This document shows positions 32,527 to 40,340 of a stretch of DNA of 40,340 nt, in pieces. Position 1 is the first letter of the stretch, and each line of letters starts with the position of its first letter. The position numbers and the translations under genes were made by a program. Under the pieces are notes generated by a model, which was not told where the DNA came from, did not search any database, and was given only the letters and a program-made list of their open reading frames with translations. The DNA is from Candidatus Heimdallarchaeota archaeon (lineage in GTDB: Archaea; Asgardarchaeota; Heimdallarchaeia; Heimdallarchaeales; Heimdallarchaeaceae), in contig JAGLTB010000021.1 of NCBI GenBank assembly GCA_023270155.1, positions 1 to 40,340 of the forward strand. Reading direction: 5' to 3'.

Positions 32527-35500
32527 TTAAGATTTCTTGAATTTAGGTCCAGTTCTATAAAGAACCACTGAAGCAATTACGAAACCAATTGTGACTAAGA
32601 AAAGAGCAGCAAAAGCACCTATGGTACGGTTTGCATCTGCATTATTGATCTCATTTAAGAAAGTCTCCAAAAGGTAATCGTAAAATGCAGAACTTGCTTT
32701 GTGAACATCTTCACCCCAGAAGTTAGTTCCCATGTTACCTGCTAATCCAGGATTAGTTGTATGCCATGTTCTGTATCTGTCACCTTCAGATAACTCATCA
32801 GGATCTATAATCCATCGTTCATTAACAACGTCATAATAACCATATATAGTTTCATTAAGAAAAGCGTAAGCTTCTGAAAATCCTTGCACTCCTGTACAGT
32901 ACTGTACTCTATCTTCTCTTTCAATAACACTTCCAGTAATAGGCTCAGCTCTCATATTTTGCATGTGGAAAGGATCCCTAGAAAATCCTGGGAGAGAGTG
33001 TGTAAGCTTGAATTCACTAGGTTTCAAATCAAGATCATACATTCTATTCCATCTTCCTACGTGTATGAAACTGGAGTTCAAATAATTGGAACCTATCATC
33101 CAATAAATGTCTGTCATAGCTAATTGTCTAAGTGGTACTGTAGCCTGAGCAGTATAAACTAAAACATCTTGATCATAGAAGATAGCAGTGTCTGTTAGGG
33201 AGGAATACGCAAAAGGTCTGAAGAAGAATTCACTCCATTGTTGTCGTAAACCTTTTTCTGCATAAGGATAAACTGCAAAATTATCATAAGTTTCGTTAAA
33301 GTGCAAATCTGATTCTACAAGTGTCCAATCATTAAAACGGATTTTTGAATCTTGTCTCCAGCATTCAACGAATGCATGCAACTCATCTCTTTCGATCTCT
33401 TCAAAAGTTCCACCAATTCCCAGCTCTAGATGAATAAGACCTTCAGAACCATCTGCAAGGTAAATATCATCTAAATTAGCAAAAACTCCATATGCTGAAC
33501 CTAAATGAGCAGTTCCATTGAATCTGTAAGATTCTGTTAGAGTTGCAGGTTGAGATGTACTTACTATTGTGAAACCATAATCACCTTGTGTAAGATAAGC
33601 TCTTGCTGTATCTTCATCAATATAGAGATTATTGAAATAAGTCTCTGCGGGATCATAAGTGAATTGACCTAATTCTGTTAAGATACCATCAAAATCAACT
33701 TCAAAAGTAAGTAAGCCTTCAACTTGATCTAAAACATATACTGTGCTTCCTTTTGCTTTGACGTCAATTACATTCTTGAGATTTGGAAAATCAATTGAAT
33801 TATAATGTAAAATATCTCCTAAATTACCTGTAGCTTGCTCAATTTCGATAAGATTGAGACCATCTGTACCAAGTGCTACATAAGCATGTCTTTTGTTATC
33901 ATTAACATCAATTGCAATAGCAGTACCGTTTAATGCTTTGGTCTCTGCTATTGTACTTATTTCTCTTTCTGCACCGATTGTATCGCTTATTCTAGCATAG
34001 GTTATACCATATGCTCCATTAGCAATATACAAGGCATCAAATGGAAGACCTGCTCCCATTGAGGAATGATCTATATCTCGCATATCGGAGTTTCCTAAAT
34101 TATTCCATTGATCTATTTCATAAATTGATGCTGGATTTGTTGCATTCAACACTTCTAATCCTCTTGTTCCTTCAACAGCATATACAAAGCCATCAACAAC
34201 TGCAAAGCCTAAAATTTGTCCATCAGAACCTAAGGCTTGTTCTGTAGTTGTTACATAATCGCCATACTGACCCATAGCCATGAATAGTGGGTTAGTCATA
34301 TTAACGATTTTAATGTCTGTGCCACCTTCAAGAATATAAGCTAAATCATCTTCTACAATTACATCTGAGGATCGAGAGTTTTCATAGTAAGGGATATTAG
34401 CTATTGCCATTATTTTTCCAACATCATGAACATCATATGTACCTAATTGTTCAGCGTAGAAAAGATCTTTAGTCCAATCAATATCATTGCTTGCAAGGGT
34501 TTGATTTACTATAAATGGGAATTTTCTATAACCCAGTAATGGATCGTCAATACCTAGTATCCATTCAAGCGCTGTTCTTTTACAAACGTAAGAAATTTTG
34601 TTTTCGTATAACCAGTCAAGAGAAGGTTTACCTAATAGATATTGTAAATATGCAGCAAAAGATTGTGCTAATTCTTTTTCATATACTGTATCTATATCAT
34701 AGATATCTGCGAGAAGTTGTTCTACATCAACAATCAAATCACCGGCATCATAATCCAATCCTTTCACTAAATCAAGGAAGAATTTAGCAGAACCTGATTC
34801 TCCTGTCAATACTGAATAATCATGACCATTATATTGTGCGTTATACAGGATTTTATTGCTTGTAGCTTGATCAAAATCAAGATCTAGGTACGCAGGTCGA
34901 ACACTTAACCAATTATGAGGTAAATATATACCTAAATCTATTAATCCTTCTTCCTCTGCATAAGTTCGATTAAGAGCTGCATAGGCTAGTTCACTATCTG
35001 AATATACAACAGGATCACCTTTGATATCAAGAAGCTCTTGCTGAAGAAGGAATGATGCAACATAAGCTTGAAAACCATATTCTGTTCCATTCCCAAACTC
35101 ACTAATATAATAAGGCCACATGTAGTTGAAATTCAAAACTGTTTCTTCACCTGTCAAGTCTGAAGCTGTTGTGTTGAGAAGGTATTGCTTTCTATATGCA
35201 TATGTTACATAATCTCCTTCTATATCATACTCCAGAATTGTTTTATTTGTAATTATATCAAAGACAAGATCACCTTGAACGAAATAATAAGCAATTGCGT
35301 TACCATAATCAAGAAAACCTGTGCGGTCACTCACATTAAAGAACTCAAAGAATGCTTGATCATAAAATAATGAATTATTTTCCCAACCACCGGTATACAT
35401 CCACTCTGAATTCTCTCCTGACCCATCAAAGGGATTGAAATCATCTTCAGTTAATTTTCCATAAACATCCAACCTATCGTTTATAACCTCAATATTATTA

Positions 35501-35598
35501 ACAGAGCTTTGTGGGAGAAGGAGTCCCATTGTGATTGCTGAGCCCACGAAAATAGTTATAATTGTTATACCTAAAAATGTCCTAAGTCCTGCTTGCAT
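32527..35598 (-). CDS. Membrane-anchored extracellular protein with LVIVD-type beta-propeller
   Basis: A 1023-residue protein with an N-terminal hydrophobic signal/anchor (about 5-29), a C-terminal transmembrane helix (about 992-1014) and a short basic tail (RTGPKFKKS), so the body should lie outside the cell with the tail inside. The centre (about 395-765) has six or so beta repeats of the LVIVD kind: DLAYILEGGTDIKIVNMTNP, GFVYAVEGTRGLEVLNATNP, DALYIANGAYGITYARISD, and further copies ending in YLADGSEGLIHLEL. These make a beta-propeller used for binding. The flanks (40-390 and 770-990) are large, acidic and Tyr/Trp-rich, with many possible N-glycosylation sites (N-x-S/T). I do not recognise a catalytic domain. 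GAGGA (35605-35609) 6 bases before the ATG supports the start. Confidence 0.8.
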   Translation of the reverse strand: MQAGLRTFLGITIITIFVGSAITMGLLLPQSSVNNIEVINDRLDVYGKLTEDDFNPFDGSGENSEWMYTGGWENNSLFYDQAFFEFFNVSDRTGFLDYGNAIAYYFVQGDLVFDIITNKTILEYDIEGDYVTYAYRKQYLLNTTASDLTGEETVLNFNYMWPYYISEFGNGTEYGFQAYVASFLLQQELLDIKGDPVVYSDSELAYAALNRTYAEEEGLIDLGIYLPHNWLSVRPAYLDLDFDQATSNKILYNAQYNGHDYSVLTGESGSAKFFLDLVKGLDYDAGDLIVDVEQLLADIYDIDTVYEKELAQSFAAYLQYLLGKPSLDWLYENKISYVCKRTALEWILGIDDPLLGYRKFPFIVNQTLASNDIDWTKDLFYAEQLGTYDVHDVGKIMAIANIPYYENSRSSDVIVEDDLAYILEGGTDIKIVNMTNPLFMAMGQYGDYVTTTEQALGSDGQILGFAVVDGFVYAVEGTRGLEVLNATNPASIYEIDQWNNLGNSDMRDIDHSSMGAGLPFDALYIANGAYGITYARISDTIGAEREISTIAETKALNGTAIAIDVNDNKRHAYVALGTDGLNLIEIEQATGNLGDILHYNSIDFPNLKNVIDVKAKGSTVYVLDQVEGLLTFEVDFDGILTELGQFTYDPAETYFNNLYIDEDTARAYLTQGDYGFTIVSTSQPATLTESYRFNGTAHLGSAYGVFANLDDIYLADGSEGLIHLELGIGGTFEEIERDELHAFVECWRQDSKIRFNDWTLVESDLHFNETYDNFAVYPYAEKGLRQQWSEFFFRPFAYSSLTDTAIFYDQDVLVYTAQATVPLRQLAMTDIYWMIGSNYLNSSFIHVGRWNRMYDLDLKPSEFKLTHSLPGFSRDPFHMQNMRAEPITGSVIEREDRVQYCTGVQGFSEAYAFLNETIYGYYDVVNERWIIDPDELSEGDRYRTWHTTNPGLAGNMGTNFWGEDVHKASSAFYDYLLETFLNEINNADANRTIGAFAALFLVTIGFVIASVVLYRTGPKFKKS

Positions 35599-35604
35599 AA
35601 TGAA

Positions 35605-35653
35605 TCCTCATAAATTTAATTGTTAAAGTGCCGTCTCAACATATATATATAAA
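35605..35653 (-). promoter_or_regulatory. Promoter and ribosome binding site of the surface-protein gene
   Basis: On the minus strand TTTATATATATAT (35641-35653) is followed by a predicted start near 35620 and a Shine-Dalgarno GAGGA (35605-35609). It is the strongest TATA box in the window and suggests high expression. Confidence 0.6.
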
Positions 35654-35654
35654 G

Positions 35655-35673
35655 GTAATGACGAAAGCATTAC
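35655..35673. promoter_or_regulatory. Inverted repeat next to the TATA box (possible operator)
   Basis: GTAATG and CATTAC form perfect 6-bp arms with a 7-base spacer, just upstream of the surface-protein TATA box. A wider pair, CCGTCT (35631-35636) and AGACGG (35679-35684), brackets the TATA. Either could be a regulator site; chance is not excluded. Confidence 0.25.
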
Positions 35674-35775
35674 ATTACAGACGGTTTAAAGGAAAAAATG
35701 ATAGAGCAATTATAAATTTATCTCTCCGGTTTTGTGATAGAAAATTAATGGAAGAAAGCGAAGATTTTTGACTTT

Positions 35776-37077
35776 TTATTCTTTTTTATCTTCCTTTAAA
35801 ATGCGTTGGATTTTGTAGGTGTCATGAAGCCAAAGTTCTTCCAATTTAACGGTATCAAGATATCCAACCACTTTATCTTCTTCGTTTAGTAACTCAATAA
35901 TAACATCGGAAAGATTTTCAAACCTCTTCAAAACTTGTTTTGGTATCTCAAAATACGATAGAATTCCTCTAATTATAGCTCCATTGCTTCTTCTTTTTTG
36001 AATCGAAATAATAACATCAAGATTTGTATATCGTTTTCTTATTTCATGATATTCCGTAACTGAAAGACCTTCAGGTCCAGGTTGAATGATCATATACCCT
36101 CTTGTTGGTTTGTCTTTTATTTCATAACTTTCCAGAATCCCCTTTTGATCTATAACACCTGATAAGAGAGGATTATTATCATAAACATCCAAAGAAAGAA
36201 GATTGCACAATCCTTTTGCATTATCGAATATTTTTATGAAATTTCCAAAATCTGTTTGGTAAAATTCAGACGAATTTTGGGTTCCTATCATGAAATCAAC
36301 TAACAAGTTAGCTTCTCTGTGATTCATTTTCTCTTTAAGAATGTCAAATGGGATACCAGTTGGATTGTTCTTTACAATTCTTGTTTCATCTACAAGTATA
36401 AAGGGTAGGCTTTCAGTGAAATTTTTCTTCATCAAGTAATGAATAAAGGATAGAACTGAAATGGAATCTCTAGTGATCGCATCAATTTTCTCCACATCGG
36501 TTGGATCTTGGATAGACATAGGGAGAGTTAAAAGTAAAACTGCTTGGATTTCTTTTTCTTTCAGCATCTCTAAGATTTTGGAAATTGCACCAAGGATAAA
36601 TGCATTATTGTCCAGAACAAGGAAGACAAAAGAAATGTCTCTGAATGTTCTTTCTAAATAGCCTGTAATACTTACTTCATTTGATTCAAACCATTTTATT
36701 CCTCTTGAAAATGTTTGTTTATTTATCGGAGTTTCAGGTAGGTCTAGTGCAGGTATTTTCATGTTGATATTTTCAATCTCTAATTTACTGGCTAATAATA
36801 ATGATTCTGGGAAATTGTTTGTAATCCTATTCTTCATTATTGAGAGTATGGAACTCCCCTTCTTCCCTGAGAAAATAAAACCAAACGATTTTGTTTTCTC
36901 TTCTCCTTCTAGATAAAGCGTATTTGATTTATCACAACCGATTAGTAAAGAATCAGTTTGAAGACTGTCACTAATGATATTTTCATGATGGAATTGATAC
37001 AACCCATTATATTTCTTTGGAACATCAATTCCCACTTTTTTTCTTCTCCGTCTTAAAATAGATTTGACCCTAGACAT
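35776..37077 (-). CDS. FtsZ/tubulin-like protein without the GTP-binding signature (paralogue of the 38577 gene)
   Basis: A 433-residue protein that at first looks unknown, but its second half tracks the FtsZ-like protein encoded at 38577-39719. TRGYMII (325-331) matches KRGYLTI (291-297), and AIIRGILS (367-374) matches LTIRGVLT (333-340); the two blocks are 44 residues apart in both proteins. LPFILVDETRI corresponds to SPILLFDNEKL, and the YQTDFGNF segment (273-280) to the T7-loop-like DADLND. The nucleotide-binding GGGTGS is replaced by FLVLDNNAFILG, and the N-terminal GxxxAGC is absent, so it probably cannot bind GTP in the usual way. A basic N terminus (RVKSILRRRRKK) may contact membrane or nucleic acid. 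It is divergently transcribed from the membrane protein and its FtsZ-like partner. Confidence 0.7.
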   Translation of the reverse strand: MSRVKSILRRRRKKVGIDVPKKYNGLYQFHHENIISDSLQTDSLLIGCDKSNTLYLEGEEKTKSFGFIFSGKKGSSILSIMKNRITNNFPESLLLASKLEIENINMKIPALDLPETPINKQTFSRGIKWFESNEVSITGYLERTFRDISFVFLVLDNNAFILGAISKILEMLKEKEIQAVLLLTLPMSIQDPTDVEKIDAITRDSISVLSFIHYLMKKNFTESLPFILVDETRIVKNNPTGIPFDILKEKMNHREANLLVDFMIGTQNSSEFYQTDFGNFIKIFDNAKGLCNLLSLDVYDNNPLLSGVIDQKGILESYEIKDKPTRGYMIIQPGPEGLSVTEYHEIRKRYTNLDVIISIQKRRSNGAIIRGILSYFEIPKQVLKRFENLSDVIIELLNEEDKVVGYLDTVKLEELWLHDTYKIQRILKEDKKE

Positions 37078-37105
37078 TGTTTCTTCAAATACAGATAGCT
37101 TTCGT

Positions 37106-37115
37106 TATTTTTAAG
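37106..37115 (-). promoter_or_regulatory. TATA-like element of the minus-strand FtsZ-like gene
   Basis: CTTAAAAATA on the minus strand lies about 33 bases before the ATG at 37077. The 123-base divergent region also holds GTTAAAAGTA near 37167-37176, about 30 bases before the plus-strand ATG at 37201. Confidence 0.4.
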
Positions 37116-37200
37116 ACTTTTTGACTATAAGCTAAACAATAGCAATTTCATGAATCAATACGAAATTGTTAAAAGTAAGCGCACAGTATAGAAACTTGTT

Positions 37201-38574
37201 ATGGAATCTAATCCTACTAAACCAACAGATGTCAAAGTTAATATTATTCAACCTGACAAAGTTGAACTTCCAAAATTTGAATTTGAAGATATGTTAATTG
37301 AGCATTATAAAAAATACCCAAGAACAGCAGGGATGGTGGAAAACCCTAGATACTTGGAAGCGTTGCAGCATCCTTTCAAGAAATTTTATCTTGTGCCTTT
37401 AGCTCTTTTTGGATTAAAGATGAATACAATTCTTTCACTAAATTGGAAGGAATATCTTAAACTTTGGATATATATCGCGATTTTGTCAATCCCTACTTTC
37501 ATTATGATCTATTTCCCATTTGTGGGAAAAATAGGTGAAGTAACAGGAAATAGAGTAGTTGTTGATGTTATTGCATCTATATACTTACCAATATTTATTG
37601 CAGTATTATTATCGTTGTTTTATTTGAAATTCACACATGATGGGTTTCTAGGATTAGTATTGGATAAAAGAGTCGAGTGGATTGAAGAACCAATAAGAGA
37701 GTATTATTCAAAATTCTATGATAGAAAAATACCAAAAAATCCTCTGATAATTTTACTAGCATTGGGTACAGGATTAGCAATCAATATTCCAATAATTTTA
37801 TCTGCTCCAAGCATCGCTATATTTCCAGGAAATATTCCTGTATCTCAAACATTTGGAGTAATCTCATGCATATTAAGTCCAATTTGGTTTTACATCTTTT
37901 ATGTAGAAACCTATTACTTAATTCAAAATACAAGGTTATATTCAAAAATTCTTAATTCAATAAAAGAGAGAATAGAAGTTTATCTTAATGAGTATGGGAC
38001 CTTATTAACAAGAGAAAATTATGACATCATTTGGGCATTGGGAGACAAATGGAGTAAAGGTCGTTCAATAAGACAGATAGAAAATATACCAGTTTCAGGT
38101 ATCTTATCAGCTTTAATTATTACCATTGCTATGCTGATGGGGAGTATCAATGCCATAATCTATGGTATAGCTGGTAGAATGCCAGAAATCGGATTTAATA
38201 TAGGAACATTACTGGATAGCTCAGCTCCATGGACTGTAATGGTGGTTATCATTTCAGCTTTAATAGCAATAATTCTGCTATTAGTTGTTCTTATCCCACT
38301 CCTTTCACTCAGAAGTAGGTTAAAGAAGTTCAAGATTAAAGCGCTAATTGAATTAGATAACTACATTTTCGCGAATGTAGTAGAATTTGAAACAAGATAT
38401 GCAGAAGAAGCTAGAGAAGAATCACTTACAATGTTTCAATTAAGGGAATATATTGCAGGAATGAGAACTTTCCCAATTTCAACAAATAAGATCTTTCGTA
38501 CTATTATAGCTGTAGTCATCTGGATAGTGAATATTCAGAAAATCTTCAGAGCAGTCACACAAACGGTGGTATAA
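37201..38574 (+). CDS. Multi-pass membrane protein linked to FtsZ-like proteins
   Basis: A 457-residue protein with six clear transmembrane helices (about 86-108, 119-142, 181-201, 216-238, 297-322, 344-370) and a possible seventh near the C terminus (about 437-453). The N-terminal 85 residues and a loop of about 60 residues (239-296, with YNEYG-like and DKWSKGRSIRQIE stretches) are soluble and charged; so is the 371-435 region. No transporter or enzyme motif is recognised. It ends 2 bases before the FtsZ-like gene and is divergent from a second FtsZ-like gene, so it is probably their membrane partner. FtsZ-like (FtsZl) families in bacteria and archaea are known to occur next to membrane proteins and have been proposed to remodel membranes. 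Confidence 0.8.
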   Translation: MESNPTKPTDVKVNIIQPDKVELPKFEFEDMLIEHYKKYPRTAGMVENPRYLEALQHPFKKFYLVPLALFGLKMNTILSLNWKEYLKLWIYIAILSIPTFIMIYFPFVGKIGEVTGNRVVVDVIASIYLPIFIAVLLSLFYLKFTHDGFLGLVLDKRVEWIEEPIREYYSKFYDRKIPKNPLIILLALGTGLAINIPIILSAPSIAIFPGNIPVSQTFGVISCILSPIWFYIFYVETYYLIQNTRLYSKILNSIKERIEVYLNEYGTLLTRENYDIIWALGDKWSKGRSIRQIENIPVSGILSALIITIAMLMGSINAIIYGIAGRMPEIGFNIGTLLDSSAPWTVMVVIISALIAIILLLVVLIPLLSLRSRLKKFKIKALIELDNYIFANVVEFETRYAEEAREESLTMFQLREYIAGMRTFPISTNKIFRTIIAVVIWIVNIQKIFRAVTQTVV

Positions 38575-38576
38575 CA

Positions 38577-39719
38577 ATGTCTTGGTTAAAAAGAAAATTA
38601 TTCAAAAAGAAAATTTCCATCGCTGTAATTGGAATTGGAAATGCAGGATGTAAAATTGGTGATGAAATCATCAATCAACTTAAAGAGAGTAATATTACAG
38701 TAAAATCTCTTGCTATTAATTTTACAGATAACTTTGATCCAAAAATAAAACACTTTACTGAAGACTTTTGGTTTGGGAGTAAAGAGAATCCTTCTTCCAA
38801 TGGAATCCTTGAGAATGCGTGGAATGCGATACAGAACAAAGAGCTGACTTTAAAGAATAAACTTGAAGACGTTGTATTTTATAAGAAAGGAGATAGAAGA
38901 TCTGAAGAGGATCTAGCTTTGCATCTCATAGTGGGGAGTGGAGGAGGAACCGGAAGTGCCGGTACAATGCTAGCAAGTAATGCTATTTTAGATATAACGG
39001 GTGAAGCACCAACGATCATCTATATAGTTCCAGAGAAAGATGAACCATCACTAATTCAATATAATGCAGCAACAGCACTTCATTTTCTAGGTTTCAGCGC
39101 GAAGGGTCCAAGGTCACCAATTCTTTTGTTTGACAATGAGAAACTAATGAAAATTCTAAAAGAAGAGAAAATTGATGAAGTACTCAATATCTCTAATAAT
39201 ATATTAGCTGAAATATTAACTACTACAGTATTAGCTGCTTTACAAGAGAGTACTCATGAAGAATATGATGCAGATTTGAATGATTTCTTCTTATCCTTTA
39301 CAAAAGAAGCAAGAGGATTAGGTGTTATCGTCTCCGTAGACAAAGAATTTGAATCTCTGGAAAAGGCTCAAAATGTTCGATTTTCTGATATCTTTTTCAA
39401 TGAATTGGATGAAAGTTCAAGTCTATCAGCAGATGTTACAAGAGCAAAAAGGGGATATCTAACAATAAATATGCCTACTACTTACCAATCAACATTTGAG
39501 ACTAGGAAGATAGTAAAGCGATTTGAGAAGGGATCCATCAAAGTTGCTCTGAATTCTATTGAAGAACCATTTCTCACAATAAGAGGAGTTCTCACAGGCA
39601 TTCATCCAGATTATGTAGATAGATTCTGGGAGATTCTGGAAAAAGGTAGAGATAGTCGAAATGAAATAATTACTAAAGAAGAGAAGATTAGGCAATCACA
39701 GATAGATCTTAATCACTAA
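38577..39719 (+). CDS. FtsZ/tubulin-superfamily GTPase, divergent FtsZ-like type
   Basis: A 380-residue protein with the tubulin/FtsZ layout. IAVIGIGNAGCKIGDEII (15-32) is the first nucleotide loop. LIVGSGGGTGSAG (117-129) holds the tubulin signature GGGTGS. SPILLFDNEKL follows strand S6. DADLNDFFLSFTKEARGLG (231-249) aligns with the T7 synergy loop of FtsZ (NxDxxD), with Asn replaced by Asp but both acidic positions kept. A C-terminal domain follows (KRGYLTI, LTIRGVLTGI). It is neither canonical FtsZ nor CetZ; it fits the diverse FtsZ-like (FtsZl) group. There is no conserved FtsZ C-terminal tail; the N terminus is strikingly basic (KRKLFKKK). It should form GTP-dependent filaments near the membrane protein encoded 2 bases upstream (inference). 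Confidence 0.85.
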   Translation: MSWLKRKLFKKKISIAVIGIGNAGCKIGDEIINQLKESNITVKSLAINFTDNFDPKIKHFTEDFWFGSKENPSSNGILENAWNAIQNKELTLKNKLEDVVFYKKGDRRSEEDLALHLIVGSGGGTGSAGTMLASNAILDITGEAPTIIYIVPEKDEPSLIQYNAATALHFLGFSAKGPRSPILLFDNEKLMKILKEEKIDEVLNISNNILAEILTTTVLAALQESTHEEYDADLNDFFLSFTKEARGLGVIVSVDKEFESLEKAQNVRFSDIFFNELDESSSLSADVTRAKRGYLTINMPTTYQSTFETRKIVKRFEKGSIKVALNSIEEPFLTIRGVLTGIHPDYVDRFWEILEKGRDSRNEIITKEEKIRQSQIDLNH

Positions 39720-39766
39720 AATTTCTTTTTCTTTAAGTTTCATTCCTTGTTTTTTTACTAATTTCC
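39720..39766 (+). terminator. Oligo-T terminator after the FtsZ-like gene
   Basis: Following the stop are TTTCTTTTTCTTT and TTGTTTTTTTACT, consistent with archaeal termination before the next promoter. Confidence 0.5.
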
Positions 39767-39781
39767 GTAAATTGTGGAAAA

Positions 39782-39791
39782 CTTATAAATA
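39782..39791 (+). promoter_or_regulatory. TATA element of the FAD-linked oxidase gene
   Basis: CTTATAAATA lies about 45 bases before the ATG at 39831, giving a predicted leader of about 17 bases. Confidence 0.5.
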
Positions 39792-39830
39792 CAAGCATTT
39801 AATCAGCCTAATTATAAATCAGTGATTAAA

Positions 39831-40340
39831 ATGACAGAACGTCCTGTTAATATTGAAAAGAAATTAAGAAATTTTAAACGAAAATTCAAAGGAAATGTTA
39901 TGGAAGATAGCATTACTAGATATTTGTTCTCAACTGATGCAAGTATTTACAAAGTCAAACCTTTGGCAGTTGTACAACCTAAAGACACAAAAGATGTTCA
40001 ATCAATTGTAAAATTCTGTTCTAAAAACCAAATCTCTCTACATGCAAGAGGAGCAGGAAGTGGAGTAGCGGGACAAGCTATAGGCGCTGGAATTGTGATA
40101 GATTTTACTAGATATATGAACGCTATATACGAAATAAATCCAGAAGAAAACTATTTCATCTGTGGACCAGGTTTGAAAGGTTCAACTTTGCAAAGAAAGC
40201 TTGATGTTCATAACAAGTATATCCCACCTGATCCAAGTAGCTTTGATTATGCCACTATTGGAGGTATGATAGCAACCAACGCTTCTGGAGCTCACTCAGT
40301 TATGCATGGAGATTTTGATAAATGGGTAGAGGAATTAGAA
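39831..40340 (+). CDS. FAD-binding oxidase, GlcD/D-lactate dehydrogenase type (partial, runs off right edge)
   Basis: The first 170 residues of an FAD_binding_4 (PCMH-type) oxidase. LAVVQPKDTKDVQSIVKFC is the usual start of the fold, HARGAGSGVAGQAIGAGIVI is the pyrophosphate-binding stretch, and PPDPSSFDYATIGGMIATNA is the diagnostic flavin-binding segment seen in glycolate oxidase GlcD, D-lactate dehydrogenase and alkyl-DHAP synthase. These enzymes oxidise 2-hydroxyacids or related substrates using FAD. The rest, including the substrate domain and any fused iron-sulfur (GlpC-type) part, lies beyond the window, so the substrate cannot be named. The ATG is supported by the upstream TATA element. 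Confidence 0.88.
   Translation, partial: MTERPVNIEKKLRNFKRKFKGNVMEDSITRYLFSTDASIYKVKPLAVVQPKDTKDVQSIVKFCSKNQISLHARGAGSGVAGQAIGAGIVIDFTRYMNAIYEINPEENYFICGPGLKGSTLQRKLDVHNKYIPPDPSSFDYATIGGMIATNASGAHSVMHGDFDKWVEELE

Noticed and set aside
35776-37077. ATPase or STAND-type reading of the 433-residue protein
   Set aside because: No Walker A or B motif is present, while the C-terminal blocks match the neighbouring FtsZ-like protein at identical spacing.
1-40340. tRNA, rRNA, CRISPR array or prophage
   Set aside because: No cloverleaf-like segment, rRNA signature, regular short direct repeats with spacers, integrase or virion gene was found by reading the intergenic regions.

Overview
The window reads as chromosomal DNA from an Asgard archaeon, most likely from the Heimdallarchaeia side (the exact lineage is inference). 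The information-processing genes are archaeal: RadA, Alba, topoisomerase VI A and B, an archaeal-type glutamyl-tRNA synthetase with its C-terminal beta-barrels, and a UbiA-type lipid prenyltransferase. Beside them are eukaryote-like parts known from Asgard genomes: two Rab/Ras-type small GTPases, a membrane-anchored RING-type zinc finger, HEAT repeats, and FtsZ/tubulin-superfamily proteins. The DNA is A+T-rich, genes are densely packed, and many starts have a TATA-like element about 26 bases upstream, as in leaderless archaeal transcripts. No rRNA, tRNA or CRISPR array was seen, and no gene-free stretch exceeds about 300 bases.

Layout. 1-2450: the 3' end of an unknown gene, a Rab-like GTPase, a DPM1-like glycosyltransferase and a TrpF-like protein that lacks the catalytic cysteine. 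2600-8550: a small Cys protein, GluRS with altered signature motifs, a membrane RING protein, dUTPase, RadA, a coiled-coil/winged-helix protein and a 54-residue protein. 8540-10450: a large TnpB-like protein in G+C-richer DNA, probably acquired. 10700-13060: UbiA, a TIGR04076-type protein and a divergent FAD protein. 13070-17790 (minus strand): a tight operon of CPBP membrane protease, Rab-like GTPase and HEAT-repeat protein. 17950-18380: Alba. 18435-32359 (minus strand): the topoisomerase VI operon. 32527-35598: a surface protein with an LVIVD-type beta-propeller. 35776-39719: a divergent locus with two FtsZ-like proteins around a multi-pass membrane protein. 39831 to the end: the start of an FAD-linked oxidase.

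The outstanding feature is the topoisomerase VI B subunit. It is one uninterrupted 4170-codon frame in which a normal GHKL/H2TH/transducer core of about 545 residues is followed by about 3500 residues of roughly 40 degenerate repeats of about 85 residues, each resembling a helix-hairpin-helix module, and then a lysine-rich tail. Its stop is followed after two bases by the A (Spo11-like) subunit, which has an intact catalytic tyrosine and Toprim residues. The second notable system is the FtsZ-like pair: one member keeps the GTP-binding signature, the other has lost it but keeps the same C-terminal domain, and they flank a membrane protein. The two together suggest unusual machinery for chromosome topology and for membrane or cytoskeletal organisation in this lineage.
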